Part shown: one piece after another, positions 6,850 through 15,110 of the stretch
How the letters are laid out: every line of letters starts with the position of its first letter
Position numbering within the stretch: position 1 is the stretch's first letter
DNA from: Clostridia bacterium
GTDB lineage: Bacteria > Bacillota > Clostridia > Oscillospirales > UBA644
Direction: 5' to 3'
DNA: 64,000 bases
NCBI GenBank assembly: GCA_017623475.1
Contig: JAGAPC010000003.1
Location: 1 to 64,000, forward strand
Translations under genes and position numbers: made by a program
The notes under the pieces: generated by a model
The model's input: only the letters and a program-made list of their open reading frames with translations
Told to the model about the DNA's origin: nothing
The model's database searches: none

Positions 6850-8627
6850 AAAAGAATACGAAACGAAACGGATTCAGCTCGATCAAGGTAATCCTTCGCA
6901 TCCTGAAGGATTCCTTGGGGATCGGTCATTGGCTTCTCCTTGCCACGGTCTTGAGCATCGGTTCTGCTTACCTTGCCATGACGGCACCGGAAATTCTCGG
7001 AAACATGACCAATCAGATTTACGATTTTCTCGACGCAGGGATCGTCATGGATTCCCCTTTGTTCTTTCGTCGCATGATAATTCTCGTGGCGATCTATCTC
7101 ATATCCGCCCTTTTGGGCGCGCTGACCAAGGGAGTTATGAATTACTCCGTCAGCAGCTTTTTTACCTGTAAATTGCGGGTGAAGATGAGCGAAAAAATAG
7201 CGAAGATTCCGATCAAAGTCGTTGATAGCACGCCAAACGGAGAATTCATATCCCGCATGACCAACGACGTTTCCATGATGGGCGGCTCGATCCACGATAT
7301 CTTCGGCGTCGTGATTAACGGCGTCATTCAGCTGGGAATGATCTCGATGATTATCTTTCGGGAAGAGCCCGTCATGGCGTTGGCGGTCATCCTGTTCGTC
7401 CCCCTTTCTCTGATCCTTTCCGCCCTGCTTGCGTCGAAAAGCGAAAAGCACTTTAACGAGTTTCGGGTCCAATCGGGAAAGCTTTACAGCATTTGCGAAG
7501 AAAATTTAGCCTGCTTTGACGCGGTCAAAATTTTCTCCATCGAAAAATCACAGAACGAAAAATATAAAAAGGTGACGAAAAAGTACGCCGAATATTCCTC
7601 CAAGGGGTACTTCGTTTCGGGACTCGTCAGCCCCATCGTCGGACTGATCAACAACCTTTCTTACGTTGCAATTTGCGTGATCGGATCCTATCTCGTGATC
7701 CACGGACGGGTCAACGTCGGCTCCCTCGTCGCCTTTATCATGTACACCAAGCTATTCTCCGGACCCTTGGAATCCATCGCCAACGGAATGTCCATGATCC
7801 AATCTACGATCGCCTCCGCAAGAAGAGTGTACGAATACCTTGACGGAGAGGAGATGGAGGAGCACGAGCCCGAAGGCGTCGGAACCGTTCGCGGCGAGGT
7901 GGAATTGATCGACGTTTGTTTTTCCTATACCGACGATAAGCCCTTGATTGAGCACCTGAACCTACGCGTCAAGCCGGGGGAGAAGGTGGCGATCGTCGGA
8001 CCTACGGGCGGCGGGAAAACGACCATCGTAAACCTTTTGATGCGTTTTTACGATCCGAAATCGGGAAAGGTTTTGGTGGACGGCAGGGATATTACCTCCA
8101 TGAGCCGTACCGACGTGCGGGAAATGTTCGGGATGGTTCTGCAGGACACCATGCTCTTTTCGGGAAGCGTATATGACAATATCGCCTACGGAAAAGAGGG
8201 CGCAACGCGGGACGAGGTAATGCAAGCCGCAAAAAAAGCGCATATCGACCGATTTATCGACGCGTTGCCCGACGGATACGATACCGAGATCAACGAGGAC
8301 AGCACCAATATCAGCGCAGGACAAAAGCAGCTTTTGACGATTGCCCGCGCCTATCTGTCGGATCGACCGATCCTGATCCTTGACGAAGCCACCAGCAACG
8401 TGGACACCCGCACCGAGCTTTTGATCCAGCAGACGATGGACGATCTGATGAAGGACCGTACCGCCTTCGTTATTGCCCATCGGCTCTCCACCGTCGAAAA
8501 CGCCGACGTTATTCTGGTGGTGGATAACGGTCACGTCGTCGAGCAGGGAACCCACGCCGATCTGTTAGCGCGAAAGGGATTGTACTCCAAAATTTATAAC
8601 AGCCAATACCCAAAAACGAAGATGTAA
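6846..8627 (+). CDS. ABC exporter half-transporter, catalytic subunit
   Basis: This is the 593-residue partner of the preceding subunit. The first ~330 residues form the membrane domain. The ATPase domain is canonical: Walker A GPTGGGKTT, signature SAGQ, Walker B LILDEATSNVD with the catalytic Glu, and switch His in VIAHRLST. In heterodimeric exporters the canonical site is built from this subunit's Walker motifs and the SGGQ of the degenerate subunit. The ATGA overlap implies translational coupling and equal amounts of both. A strong terminator follows directly, so the operon is leader peptide plus two subunits. Confidence 0.94.
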   Translation: MKKNTKRNGFSSIKVILRILKDSLGIGHWLLLATVLSIGSAYLAMTAPEILGNMTNQIYDFLDAGIVMDSPLFFRRMIILVAIYLISALLGALTKGVMNYSVSSFFTCKLRVKMSEKIAKIPIKVVDSTPNGEFISRMTNDVSMMGGSIHDIFGVVINGVIQLGMISMIIFREEPVMALAVILFVPLSLILSALLASKSEKHFNEFRVQSGKLYSICEENLACFDAVKIFSIEKSQNEKYKKVTKKYAEYSSKGYFVSGLVSPIVGLINNLSYVAICVIGSYLVIHGRVNVGSLVAFIMYTKLFSGPLESIANGMSMIQSTIASARRVYEYLDGEEMEEHEPEGVGTVRGEVELIDVCFSYTDDKPLIEHLNLRVKPGEKVAIVGPTGGGKTTIVNLLMRFYDPKSGKVLVDGRDITSMSRTDVREMFGMVLQDTMLFSGSVYDNIAYGKEGATRDEVMQAAKKAHIDRFIDALPDGYDTEINEDSTNISAGQKQLLTIARAYLSDRPILILDEATSNVDTRTELLIQQTMDDLMKDRTAFVIAHRLSTVENADVILVVDNGHVVEQGTHADLLARKGLYSKIYNSQYPKTKM

Positions 8628-8628
8628 A

Positions 8629-8661
8629 AAGAACCGGAAGGAATTTCTCCTTCCGGTTCTT
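8629..8661. terminator. Terminator between convergent exporter and ATP-grasp genes
   Basis: A 14-bp perfect stem (8629-8642 with 8648-8661) has A-rich 5' and T-containing 3' flanks. It probably serves both directions. Confidence 0.8.
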
Positions 8662-8672
8662 GTATCGTTATA

Positions 8673-9542
8673 TCATTGAAAAACGGAAAAATCCAACGGA
8701 TTTGCTTCCTCCTGCCGCACCGCGTCCGCGATGTGCTTTTCGACGGCAACGCCGCAGACGGCGTTCAATTCTTGGAACAGGGCGTTGGAATTGACCTCGC
8801 ACAGGATCGGCTCTCCGTGTTTGCCGTACAACAGATCCACGCCGCCGAAATCCAGCCCCAAAAGGGCGCAGGCGCTGATTGCCGCATCCTCAAATTCCTT
8901 GGGCGGTCGGATCGCCGTTCCCCGTCCCCCCGCACCGATATTGGAGCGAAAATCATTGGGATTGTACCGTTCCATGGCGGCGACGGCTTCTCCCTTTACG
9001 ACGTAGATCCGAAGATCCTTTCCCTTGGAGGTATCAATATATTCCTGCAGTAAATAAGGTTGATCCTTCCATTGGTCACAACAAGCAATCAGTTCCTCTT
9101 TGGAAGCAATCAGTTTTACCTGTTGCCCCAACGATCCAAAGGCTAATTTTGCCACCAAGGGAAATTGAAGCCGTTCCCCCGCCCGCCTTGCAAATTCCCC
9201 GCGGAAGATCGGATCGTCGGAAAATAACAGGGGAGAGGGCACGGTCTTCGGAAGGTTTAGATCTCTCCGCAATAACTCCGCCGTCCGCCGTTTGTCATCG
9301 CACAGTTCAATCGAGCCGATGTTGTTATATAGGCGGACGCCAAGCATCTCCAGCCGAAGCCCCGTAATAACGTCCTTGTCAAAATAAACGCATTTTTCAA
9401 ATTCGATCTCTTCATCCCCGAGGAAAAGCAATTCGTCCGTGTAAAGGCAGGGGCAATCCAATTCCCGTGCAACGGCGCGGGCTTGCTTCCCAAAAACAGA
9501 TTCCAGGGATCGGTTGTAAATAACGGCGTATTTTCGGTTCAT
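8673..9542 (-). CDS. ATP-grasp ligase, RimK-like
   Basis: This 289-residue protein has the RimK-type ATP-grasp layout. A small N-terminal domain is followed by LVAKLAFGSLGQQV with the ATP-binding Lys and the glycine-rich loop. Then come QEYIDTSKGKDLRIYVV, AMERYNPNDFRSNIGAGG, and the metal-binding CEVNSNA near the end (equivalent of EVNxNP). Such enzymes join an amino acid to a carboxylate with ATP; RimK adds glutamate to proteins or small molecules. It lies 4 bases after the PLP enzyme gene in the same direction, so the two probably share a transcript. The substrate is unknown. Confidence 0.83.
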   Translation of the reverse strand: MNRKYAVIYNRSLESVFGKQARAVARELDCPCLYTDELLFLGDEEIEFEKCVYFDKDVITGLRLEMLGVRLYNNIGSIELCDDKRRTAELLRRDLNLPKTVPSPLLFSDDPIFRGEFARRAGERLQFPLVAKLAFGSLGQQVKLIASKEELIACCDQWKDQPYLLQEYIDTSKGKDLRIYVVKGEAVAAMERYNPNDFRSNIGAGGRGTAIRPPKEFEDAAISACALLGLDFGGVDLLYGKHGEPILCEVNSNALFQELNAVCGVAVEKHIADAVRQEEANPLDFSVFQ

Positions 9543-9546
9543 CGTA

Positions 9547-10785
9547 TCATTCTTTCATCATTTCTTCGTAGGCGGTCATAATCGCAAGCTTTCCGCTGGA
9601 ATAGGTCAATCCGCCCTGCAAATATCCCACGAAGGGGTCGCGCATCGGACCGTCCGCGGAAATCTCAATGGACGCGCCGGAAACGAAGGTCCCCGCCGCC
9701 ATAATTACCTGGTCGTCGTATCCGTCCTCTATATAGGGTTCGGGATAAACGTAGGAATCCACCGGCGATCCCTTTTGAATTCCCTGGCAGAACCGCACCA
9801 GCTTTTTCGGATCTCGGAAGGTGACGGTCTGTACGATGTCGCTTCGCTTCGCGTCGTAGGAAGGCGTCGTTTCAAATCCGGCGTTTTCGAATAATTTTGC
9901 GGCAAATACGGCGCATTTCATGGCTTCTGCCACGGTGTGGGGCGCCATAAACAATCCCATCGTCAAGGGACGCATCTGATCCAGCGAGGGGGTGCAGTCC
10001 TTGCCCAAGCCTACGGCAGTCAGACGGTACGCCGCCTTTTCCACCAAATCGGCGCGGCCGGCAATATATCCTCCCGTCAGGGCAATTCCGCCCCCGGCGT
10101 TTTTAATCATCGACCCGGCGATCAAATCCGCCCCCACCTCGGTGGGCTCGCGCAGCTCGGTAAATTCTCCGTAGCAGTTATCCACCATCACGATGGCGCG
10201 CTTGTTGACCGTCCGAACGATTTTTTCAATCACGTCGATGGTCAGCGCAGGGCGGGTGGTATATCCGCGGGAGCGTTGCACGTAAACCATTTTGACCGAA
10301 GGATCGGTTTGCAACGCTTTTTCGATGGCGTCGTAGTCGGGGGAGAAATCCTCCAGCAGATTGATTTCCCGGTATTTTACCCCGAAATCCGCCAAAGAAC
10401 CGTTGCCCGGCGTTCCGGAAAGCCCGATGGTCTGCAACAGCGTGTCGTAGGGTCTTCCGGTGACGGCAAGCATCGTATCGCCCGGTCTCAATACCGCAAA
10501 CAACGCCGTTGCCAGGGTGTTGGTTCCGGAAGAAAAATTATGGCGCACCAGCGCGTCTTCCGCCCCCAACACCTGCGCCCATAGGGCGTCGAGGGTGTCT
10601 CTTGCCTTGTCGTCGTGTCCGTATCCGGTGGTTCCGTACATCGTCGCCTGGGAAACCCTATGATCCCAAAAGGCCTGCATTACCTTTTGGGTATTTTTTT
10701 GTTCGATTTCCTCGATCTTGCGGAATTGCTCCCGAACCTGATCCTCTGCCTGCTCCGCCGCAAGGCGGGTGTCCAACGTAAACAT
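9547..10785 (-). CDS. PLP-dependent Met-gamma-lyase-like protein (aluminium-resistance family)
   Basis: This 412-residue protein is a fold-type I pyridoxal phosphate enzyme. The sequence matches the family once annotated as aluminium resistance and now as methionine gamma-lyase-like. It opens with FRKIEEIEQKNTQKVMQAF, then RHNFSSGTNTLATALFAVLR in the cofactor region. VMVDNCYGEFTE supplies the Asp and SMIKNAGGGIALTGGYIAG the Schiff-base Lys. The frame could reach 11010, but a consensus promoter lies in that extension and AGGAG sits 10 bases before the ATG at 10785. It is the first gene of a two-gene unit with the RimK-like ligase. The physiological reaction is not established. Confidence 0.87.
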   Translation of the reverse strand: MFTLDTRLAAEQAEDQVREQFRKIEEIEQKNTQKVMQAFWDHRVSQATMYGTTGYGHDDKARDTLDALWAQVLGAEDALVRHNFSSGTNTLATALFAVLRPGDTMLAVTGRPYDTLLQTIGLSGTPGNGSLADFGVKYREINLLEDFSPDYDAIEKALQTDPSVKMVYVQRSRGYTTRPALTIDVIEKIVRTVNKRAIVMVDNCYGEFTELREPTEVGADLIAGSMIKNAGGGIALTGGYIAGRADLVEKAAYRLTAVGLGKDCTPSLDQMRPLTMGLFMAPHTVAEAMKCAVFAAKLFENAGFETTPSYDAKRSDIVQTVTFRDPKKLVRFCQGIQKGSPVDSYVYPEPYIEDGYDDQVIMAAGTFVSGASIEISADGPMRDPFVGYLQGGLTYSSGKLAIMTAYEEMMKE

Positions 10786-10863
10786 AGTATGGCGTCTCCT
10801 GTTGCTACTTGCTTTTTTTTCAAAAATATGGTAAAATGGTAGTAAGATGTGTTTCTCATCTCT

Positions 10864-10892
10864 ATTATATATGAGAAAACGAAAACTGTCAA
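10864..10892 (-). promoter_or_regulatory. SigA-type promoter of the PLP enzyme and ATP-grasp operon
   Basis: Minus strand: TTGACA, 17 bases, TATAAT. It lies outside the chosen start at 10785 and inside the longer alternative frame, which argues against that frame. Confidence 0.8.
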
Positions 10893-10910
10893 GAAGGGAA
10901 CTGAGGTTTT

Positions 10911-11564
10911 TTGCTGAATTTTCTGAGAAATCGACCGGATCTGAATACCGTCCTGCGGGAGGTGGGGGATGATTGCACCCCTTCTGCCGAAAAAATCTTC
11001 CGCGCGGCACAGCCGGTGGATGAAATTAAGATCGTTATTTTGGGGCAGGATCCCTATCCCGCCCCCGGCGCCGCCACCGGACTTGCCTTTGAGGTCAACG
11101 GGCTTTCCTCCTGGAAGCAGCCCTTTCGGCAGGTATCGCTGAAAAATATCGTCCGCCTTTTATACGCCTCTTACACCGGCGCCGATCCCTACCGGACCAA
11201 ATTTTCCGATGTTTTGGATGCCATGGATCGGGGAGATTTTTCCATCCTTCCTCCGGACCGTCTCTTTTCTTATTGGGCGGAAAACGGCGTGCTTCTGCTG
11301 AACACGGCGTTGACCTGCAAGCCCGGATACCCCGGCTCCCACGCGGAATTGTGGCAGCCGATCATGGACGATCTGATTCGTTATATCGAGGATCAGGCGC
11401 ACCCCGTATGGTTCCTTTGGGGAAAGGAAGCGCAAAAATATAATTACGTACAAAAATCCTATCAATCCCGCCACCCCATGCTTTGCTCCGCAAATTGGGC
11501 AGACGATTTTCTCAAAAACCCCTGTTTCCGAGAGACTTCGACCTTTATCGATTGGCTTGGCTGA
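10911..11564 (+). CDS. Divergent uracil-DNA glycosylase, family 1-like
   Basis: This 217-residue protein would remove uracil from DNA. The catalytic loop is VILGQDPYPAPG, which keeps the catalytic Asp but has Pro where family 1 enzymes have His (GQDPYH). LLLNTALT matches the uracil-binding Asn region, and WFLWGKEAQ follows. The DNA-intercalation loop reads SRHPMLCSANW in place of HPSPLS: the His is kept and the Ser-Pro is lost. The ending STFIDWL is family-like. The start is probably the TTG at 10911, five bases after GAGG. Nothing nearby gives context. I am confident of the superfamily and less sure that activity equals that of a standard Ung. Confidence 0.82.
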   Translation: MLNFLRNRPDLNTVLREVGDDCTPSAEKIFRAAQPVDEIKIVILGQDPYPAPGAATGLAFEVNGLSSWKQPFRQVSLKNIVRLLYASYTGADPYRTKFSDVLDAMDRGDFSILPPDRLFSYWAENGVLLLNTALTCKPGYPGSHAELWQPIMDDLIRYIEDQAHPVWFLWGKEAQKYNYVQKSYQSRHPMLCSANWADDFLKNPCFRETSTFIDWLG

Positions 11565-11642
11565 CCGATTTTTCGCCCCTTGAATAAGCCCCGTATTTTT
11601 CGGTAAAACTGTGGAAAAGAACCGCAGAAAAGGGGACACGTC

Positions 11643-11828
11643 ATGATACGAGGCTTATTTCAGAACGCCGTTATTATTCAAAATCCGCGGGGAGGCAAAA
11701 TTTTCAGCCAGGCGATCTTTATTCTTCGTCCGGAATCTGCCTGCACCGACCGGGAATTGGTCGAGGAGGCGCAGCGGATTATTGAAGAGAATACCTCCGT
11801 CCGAAAACGGCGCAAGGCGTACAAATAA
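11643..11828 (+). CDS. Small conserved-looking protein of unknown function
   Basis: The 61-residue reading frame follows AAAAGGGG by 8 bases and is closed by a clear terminator. It is mixed alpha/beta by eye, with no Cys and no membrane segment. A basic tail (VRKRRKAYK) follows the acidic helix-like segment RELVEEAQRIIEE. I do not recognise a named family. The well-placed ribosome site and terminator make it a likely gene. It may be co-transcribed with the glycosylase gene 78 bases upstream. Confidence 0.6.
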   Translation: MIRGLFQNAVIIQNPRGGKIFSQAIFILRPESACTDRELVEEAQRIIEENTSVRKRRKAYK

Positions 11829-11830
11829 TC

Positions 11831-11856
11831 AAATCCACCTTCGGGTGGATTTTTCC
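11831..11856 (+). terminator. Terminator after the small gene
   Basis: Stem AAATCCACC / GGTGGATTT with a TTCG loop is followed by TTTCC. Confidence 0.8.
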
Positions 11857-11861
11857 TTGCG

Positions 11862-11890
11862 TTGACAAAAGGCGAAAAATATGTTATACT
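11862..11890 (+). promoter_or_regulatory. SigA-type promoter of the LRR lipoprotein gene
   Basis: TTGACA at 11862, a 17-base spacer and TATACT at 11885. Confidence 0.8.
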
Positions 11891-11928
11891 TAATTCGACA
11901 AAACTCGAACCGTTAGGAGTGTTACGCT

Positions 11929-14079
11929 CTGAAAAAGTATATACTGATATTGCTTTCCGTCCTGATCCTCACCGGTTTTTCCGCCTGTGAGGACGCTCCC
12001 GTGCTGTCTTCTGCCCCGGTGGATAAGACGGCGCTGGTCTCTTTGCTGGAGGATTTCAAGACCATCCCCCAAACCCTCGACCAGGCAACCCTCGTCACCG
12101 CCTATTCTTTGGTAAATCAGAACGAACAGGCGACGCAAAAAGAAGTCAACGAAGCGGTTTCGGCGTTGAAGGGATTAAAGCAATCGATCTACGCCACCCC
12201 CATGTCCTTTATCGACGGCGGGTTGGAGCCCCACGTCCGCACCGCCCTGGGCTTGGACGACGACGTTGCCATCACCATCGGCGATTGCCTTTCCCTGGAG
12301 GAGCTGGATTGCACCTACGATAAAAATCTCGGCGCAAAGATCCGCGTATCCTACGATTTCCGCTATTTCCCCAATTTAAAATCTCTGAACCTGTCGGGGA
12401 ACAGCGTGGAGGATTTGGCAGGCTTTGCCTACCTTTCCAAGCTGGAGCATCTTTCTCTGGCGGATAACCCGGCGCGTTCCTCCACCTTGTCCGAAGACGA
12501 TGCCGAGGCGGATATCCGTTCTTTGGATATTTTGGGGAAATTGCCCCTCAAGACGCTGGACTTGTCCGGGAAATCGGTCATTCTGTCCTTTTCCGCCCTG
12601 CCCATTATGACGCGGCTGGAATCCCTTGACATTTCCGAAAATTCCCTGGATTCCCTGGATGCGATCGGCACGAAATGCCCCAATTTGAAAACCCTCGTCG
12701 CCGCCGATTGCAAGATCTCCACCCTTTCCGACCTCGCCTTCTGCACGGGGCTGGTTTCCCTGGATCTGACCCGCACCCGGGGGATCGACCTGTCTTTTTT
12801 GGAATTTCTGACGGCGCTGGAAACCCTTACCCTCGACGGCGTTTCATTGACCGATTACGAAGCCTTGACCAAGGCAGCTCAATTAGTATCTCTGTCCCTT
12901 TCCGGGTGTGAGATCTCGGATCTCTCCTGGATTTCCGGCTTTGGTCTGCTGCAGCAGTTAAATCTTTCCGAAAATGAAATTACCGATTCCGTACTCCCCA
13001 CGGGGAAGACCGCGGTAAAGAAACTGAACCTTTCCGGAAATAAAATCGAATCCTTCGTTTTGACCGACGCCTGGTCGGAGGTGGAAGAATTAAATCTTTC
13101 CGAAAACGGCTTAACCTCCTTTTCCGTTTCGGTTTCCGGCGGAGAATGCGGGCTGAAGGTGTTGAATCTTTCTTCCAACGCTCTTTCGTCCTTTTCCCTT
13201 GGAAATGCGTCGAAGCTGGAATCCGCCGACCTTTCGGACAACGAATTGGAAACGCTCTCCCTTTCTTCCCAGTCCTTACTGTCTCTCTCCCTTTCCGACA
13301 ATCCGTTGCAGGGATTGACTTTGAATCTTCCTTCCCTTGCTTCGTTGGAAATGGCGTGCAATACGGAATTTACCGAGCCGGTCTCGTTGAATCTTCCTGC
13401 GTTGAAGCTGCTGGATCTTTCCGAGGAATTTACGTCTCAAACGGATCTGCTTGCATCTCTTCCCGAGTTGGAAACGCTGTCGGTGCATCTTTCCGGCGCT
13501 TCCTCCGATTCCCTTGCCCGACTGACCTCCTTGAAGACCCTGACCGTCTATGGGGGAGACGACGCCTCCCTTTCGTTCCTTTCCAAGCTTTCCGCCTTGG
13601 AAACGCTGACTATTTCCCACAGCTCCGTGATCACCCCCTCCATCAGCGGGATTGCAACCTTAAAAGCGTTGCATTTCAATTCCTGCTCCAAGCTTACGGA
13701 CGTTGCTGGGATTACGTCCCTTCCCGCCCTGGAATCCTTCTCCGTCGTCGGCGGAAATCTTTCCGCCCCTGTCATAAAGGATTTTCCCGCCCTTCGCACC
13801 GTAACCCTTTCCAAGTGTGATCTCACCTCCGTTTCTTATATGACGAACCTGCCCCTGCTGACGACGCTGAATCTTTCGAATAACGGATTTCAAACCATCG
13901 AGGTGCTGGGCTTTTCTCATTTGCAGTATCTTGATTTGAGTGACAATAAGCTGGAAACGACGAAAGCCATCACGTTGGATATCACCAAGGGAACGCTGAA
14001 CATTGCCGGAAACGAAGAATCCCTTTACGAGGATTTGTCCTCCTATCCCGACACGTTAAACGTAATCATAGAGGAATAA
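11929..14079 (+). CDS. Leucine-rich-repeat lipoprotein with N-terminal FIVAR-like domain
   Basis: This ~716-residue secreted protein begins with a lipoprotein signal peptide: LKKY, a hydrophobic core, then LTGFSAC. The Cys is the probable lipidation site. Residues ~30-85 form an alpha-helical FIVAR-like module (DKTALVSLLEDF ... NEQATQKEVNEAVSALKGL). From ~110 onward there are about 20 leucine-rich repeats of the LxxLxLSxNxL type, rich in Ser and Asp, up to the C-terminus. Such proteins act at the surface in adhesion or ligand binding. The only start that gives the whole signal peptide is CTG at 11929, nine bases after AGGAG; the next candidate, TTG at 11950, would remove the charged N-region. 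It is monocistronic with its own promoter. Confidence 0.87.
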   Translation: MKKYILILLSVLILTGFSACEDAPVLSSAPVDKTALVSLLEDFKTIPQTLDQATLVTAYSLVNQNEQATQKEVNEAVSALKGLKQSIYATPMSFIDGGLEPHVRTALGLDDDVAITIGDCLSLEELDCTYDKNLGAKIRVSYDFRYFPNLKSLNLSGNSVEDLAGFAYLSKLEHLSLADNPARSSTLSEDDAEADIRSLDILGKLPLKTLDLSGKSVILSFSALPIMTRLESLDISENSLDSLDAIGTKCPNLKTLVAADCKISTLSDLAFCTGLVSLDLTRTRGIDLSFLEFLTALETLTLDGVSLTDYEALTKAAQLVSLSLSGCEISDLSWISGFGLLQQLNLSENEITDSVLPTGKTAVKKLNLSGNKIESFVLTDAWSEVEELNLSENGLTSFSVSVSGGECGLKVLNLSSNALSSFSLGNASKLESADLSDNELETLSLSSQSLLSLSLSDNPLQGLTLNLPSLASLEMACNTEFTEPVSLNLPALKLLDLSEEFTSQTDLLASLPELETLSVHLSGASSDSLARLTSLKTLTVYGGDDASLSFLSKLSALETLTISHSSVITPSISGIATLKALHFNSCSKLTDVAGITSLPALESFSVVGGNLSAPVIKDFPALRTVTLSKCDLTSVSYMTNLPLLTTLNLSNNGFQTIEVLGFSHLQYLDLSDNKLETTKAITLDITKGTLNIAGNEESLYEDLSSYPDTLNVIIEE

Positions 14080-14147
14080 AATGGGCACGGCGGCGCCGAT
14101 TTTTCCGCCGTCGGCTCAATTTGTTGAAATTTTGCTACAATTCCCTC

Positions 14148-14176
14148 TTGACAAATCGAAAAAAATATAGTATAAT
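14148..14176 (+). promoter_or_regulatory. SigA-type promoter of the infC operon
   Basis: TTGACA (14148), 17 bases, TATAAT (14171). This is a full consensus, as expected for a ribosomal-protein operon. Confidence 0.88.
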
Positions 14177-14179
14177 ATT

Positions 14180-14314
14180 CAAGCACAATGAAGCAGACTT
14201 CGTCTCACCCTGCCGCACCGCGAGCCGGGTTAATATCGAAAGCATCCCGAGGATGCTCTATCGACGGACGGATTTTGCTCTGTCGATTTTCTTTTTTTTT
14301 GGAGGTGTTTTCCC
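14180..14314 (+). promoter_or_regulatory. infC leader, probable L20-type autoregulatory leader
   Basis: The ~135-base untranslated leader contains hairpin AGCATCC / GGATGCT. A second stem, CGACGG / CTGTCG (one wobble), is followed by ATTTTCTTTTTTTTT just before the GGAGG ribosome site. That last element looks like an attenuator. In Bacillus the infC-rpmI-rplT leader is bound by L20, which promotes premature termination; this arrangement fits the same scheme. A covariance-model match has not been tested. Confidence 0.65.
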
Positions 14315-14833
14315 ATCAACGCAAAAAAATTTCAACTCAACGAAGAAATCAGAGATCCTCAAGTCCGTCTGATCGACGCGGACGGCTCCCAGCTGGGAAT
14401 TCAGTCTGCCCGTGACGCCCAAAAGGTCGCCTACGACAGAGGATTGGACTTGGTCAAGATTTCTCCCCAGGCAGTTCCCCCCGTTTGCAAGATCATGGAT
14501 TACAGCAAATACTGCTTCGAGCAGGCAAAGCGGGAAAAGGAAGCCCGGAAGAATCAGAAGATCGTCTCGGTCAAGGAGGTCCAGCTCAGCGTTCGTATCG
14601 AACAGCACGACCTGGAAACCAAGCAAAACCACGCCCTTCGCTTTTTAAAGAGTGGGGATAAGGTCAAGGTTTCCCTTCGCTTCCGCAGCCGTGAGATTCA
14701 GCATCCCGAGCTCGGTCAGGAGGTTATGGAGCGCTTCGCCCAGGCCTGCTCCGAATTGGGTATCGTTGAAAAGCCCGCAAAATTGGAAGGCAGAAACATG
14801 ATTATGATTCTTGCCCCCAGACCTGCGAAATAA
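14315..14833 (+). CDS. infC: Translation initiation factor IF-3, with ATC start codon
   Basis: IF-3 binds the 30S subunit, blocks premature 50S joining and checks start-codon pairing. The N-domain (INAKKFQLNEEI, then VRLIDADG) and C-domain (QLSVRIEQHDLETKQNHAL, VSLRFRSREIQH) are intact and total 172 residues. The frame has no ATG, GTG or TTG at the right place. An ATC codon lies 9 bases after GGAGG exactly where IF-3 should begin. IF-3 genes are known for rare starts (AUU in E. coli) that allow the protein to repress its own translation. The next genes, rpmI and rplT, complete the classic operon. Confidence 0.93.
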   Translation: MNAKKFQLNEEIRDPQVRLIDADGSQLGIQSARDAQKVAYDRGLDLVKISPQAVPPVCKIMDYSKYCFEQAKREKEARKNQKIVSVKEVQLSVRIEQHDLETKQNHALRFLKSGDKVKVSLRFRSREIQHPELGQEVMERFAQACSELGIVEKPAKLEGRNMIMILAPRPAK

Positions 14834-14894
14834 TTTTGCGTGGGGATTTCCATATCACCGTTAATCAAATCATTTTAATAAAGGAGAAAGTATC

Positions 14895-15092
14895 ATGCCT
14901 AAGTTGAAAAGCCACAAGGGTGCTGCCAAGCGCTTCAGCGTTACCAAGGGCGGCAAGGTCAAATTGAACCGCGCCAACAGAAGACACATCCTTACCAAAC
15001 ACACCACCAAGTACAAGAGAGGTCTGCGGAAAGCCGGCTACGCCAGCCCTGCAAACGCCCCCACCATTAAAAAGCTGATTCCCTACGCGTAA
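14895..15092 (+). CDS. rpmI: 50S ribosomal protein L35
   Basis: This 65-residue, strongly basic protein begins MPKLKSHKGAAKRF and carries the RRHILTKHT core, the hallmark of L35. AAGGAGAAAG precedes the ATG. It lies between infC and rplT in the conserved order. The intergenic gap to infC is 61 bases with no terminator, so it belongs to the infC transcript. Confidence 0.97.
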   Translation: MPKLKSHKGAAKRFSVTKGGKVKLNRANRRHILTKHTTKYKRGLRKAGYASPANAPTIKKLIPYA

Positions 15093-15110
15093 GAGGAGGA
15101 GAGATAGAAA

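Noticed and set aside
14188-14415. Upstream open frame in the infC leader
   Set aside because: It lacks a ribosome site, overlaps the leader hairpins and runs into infC in another frame.
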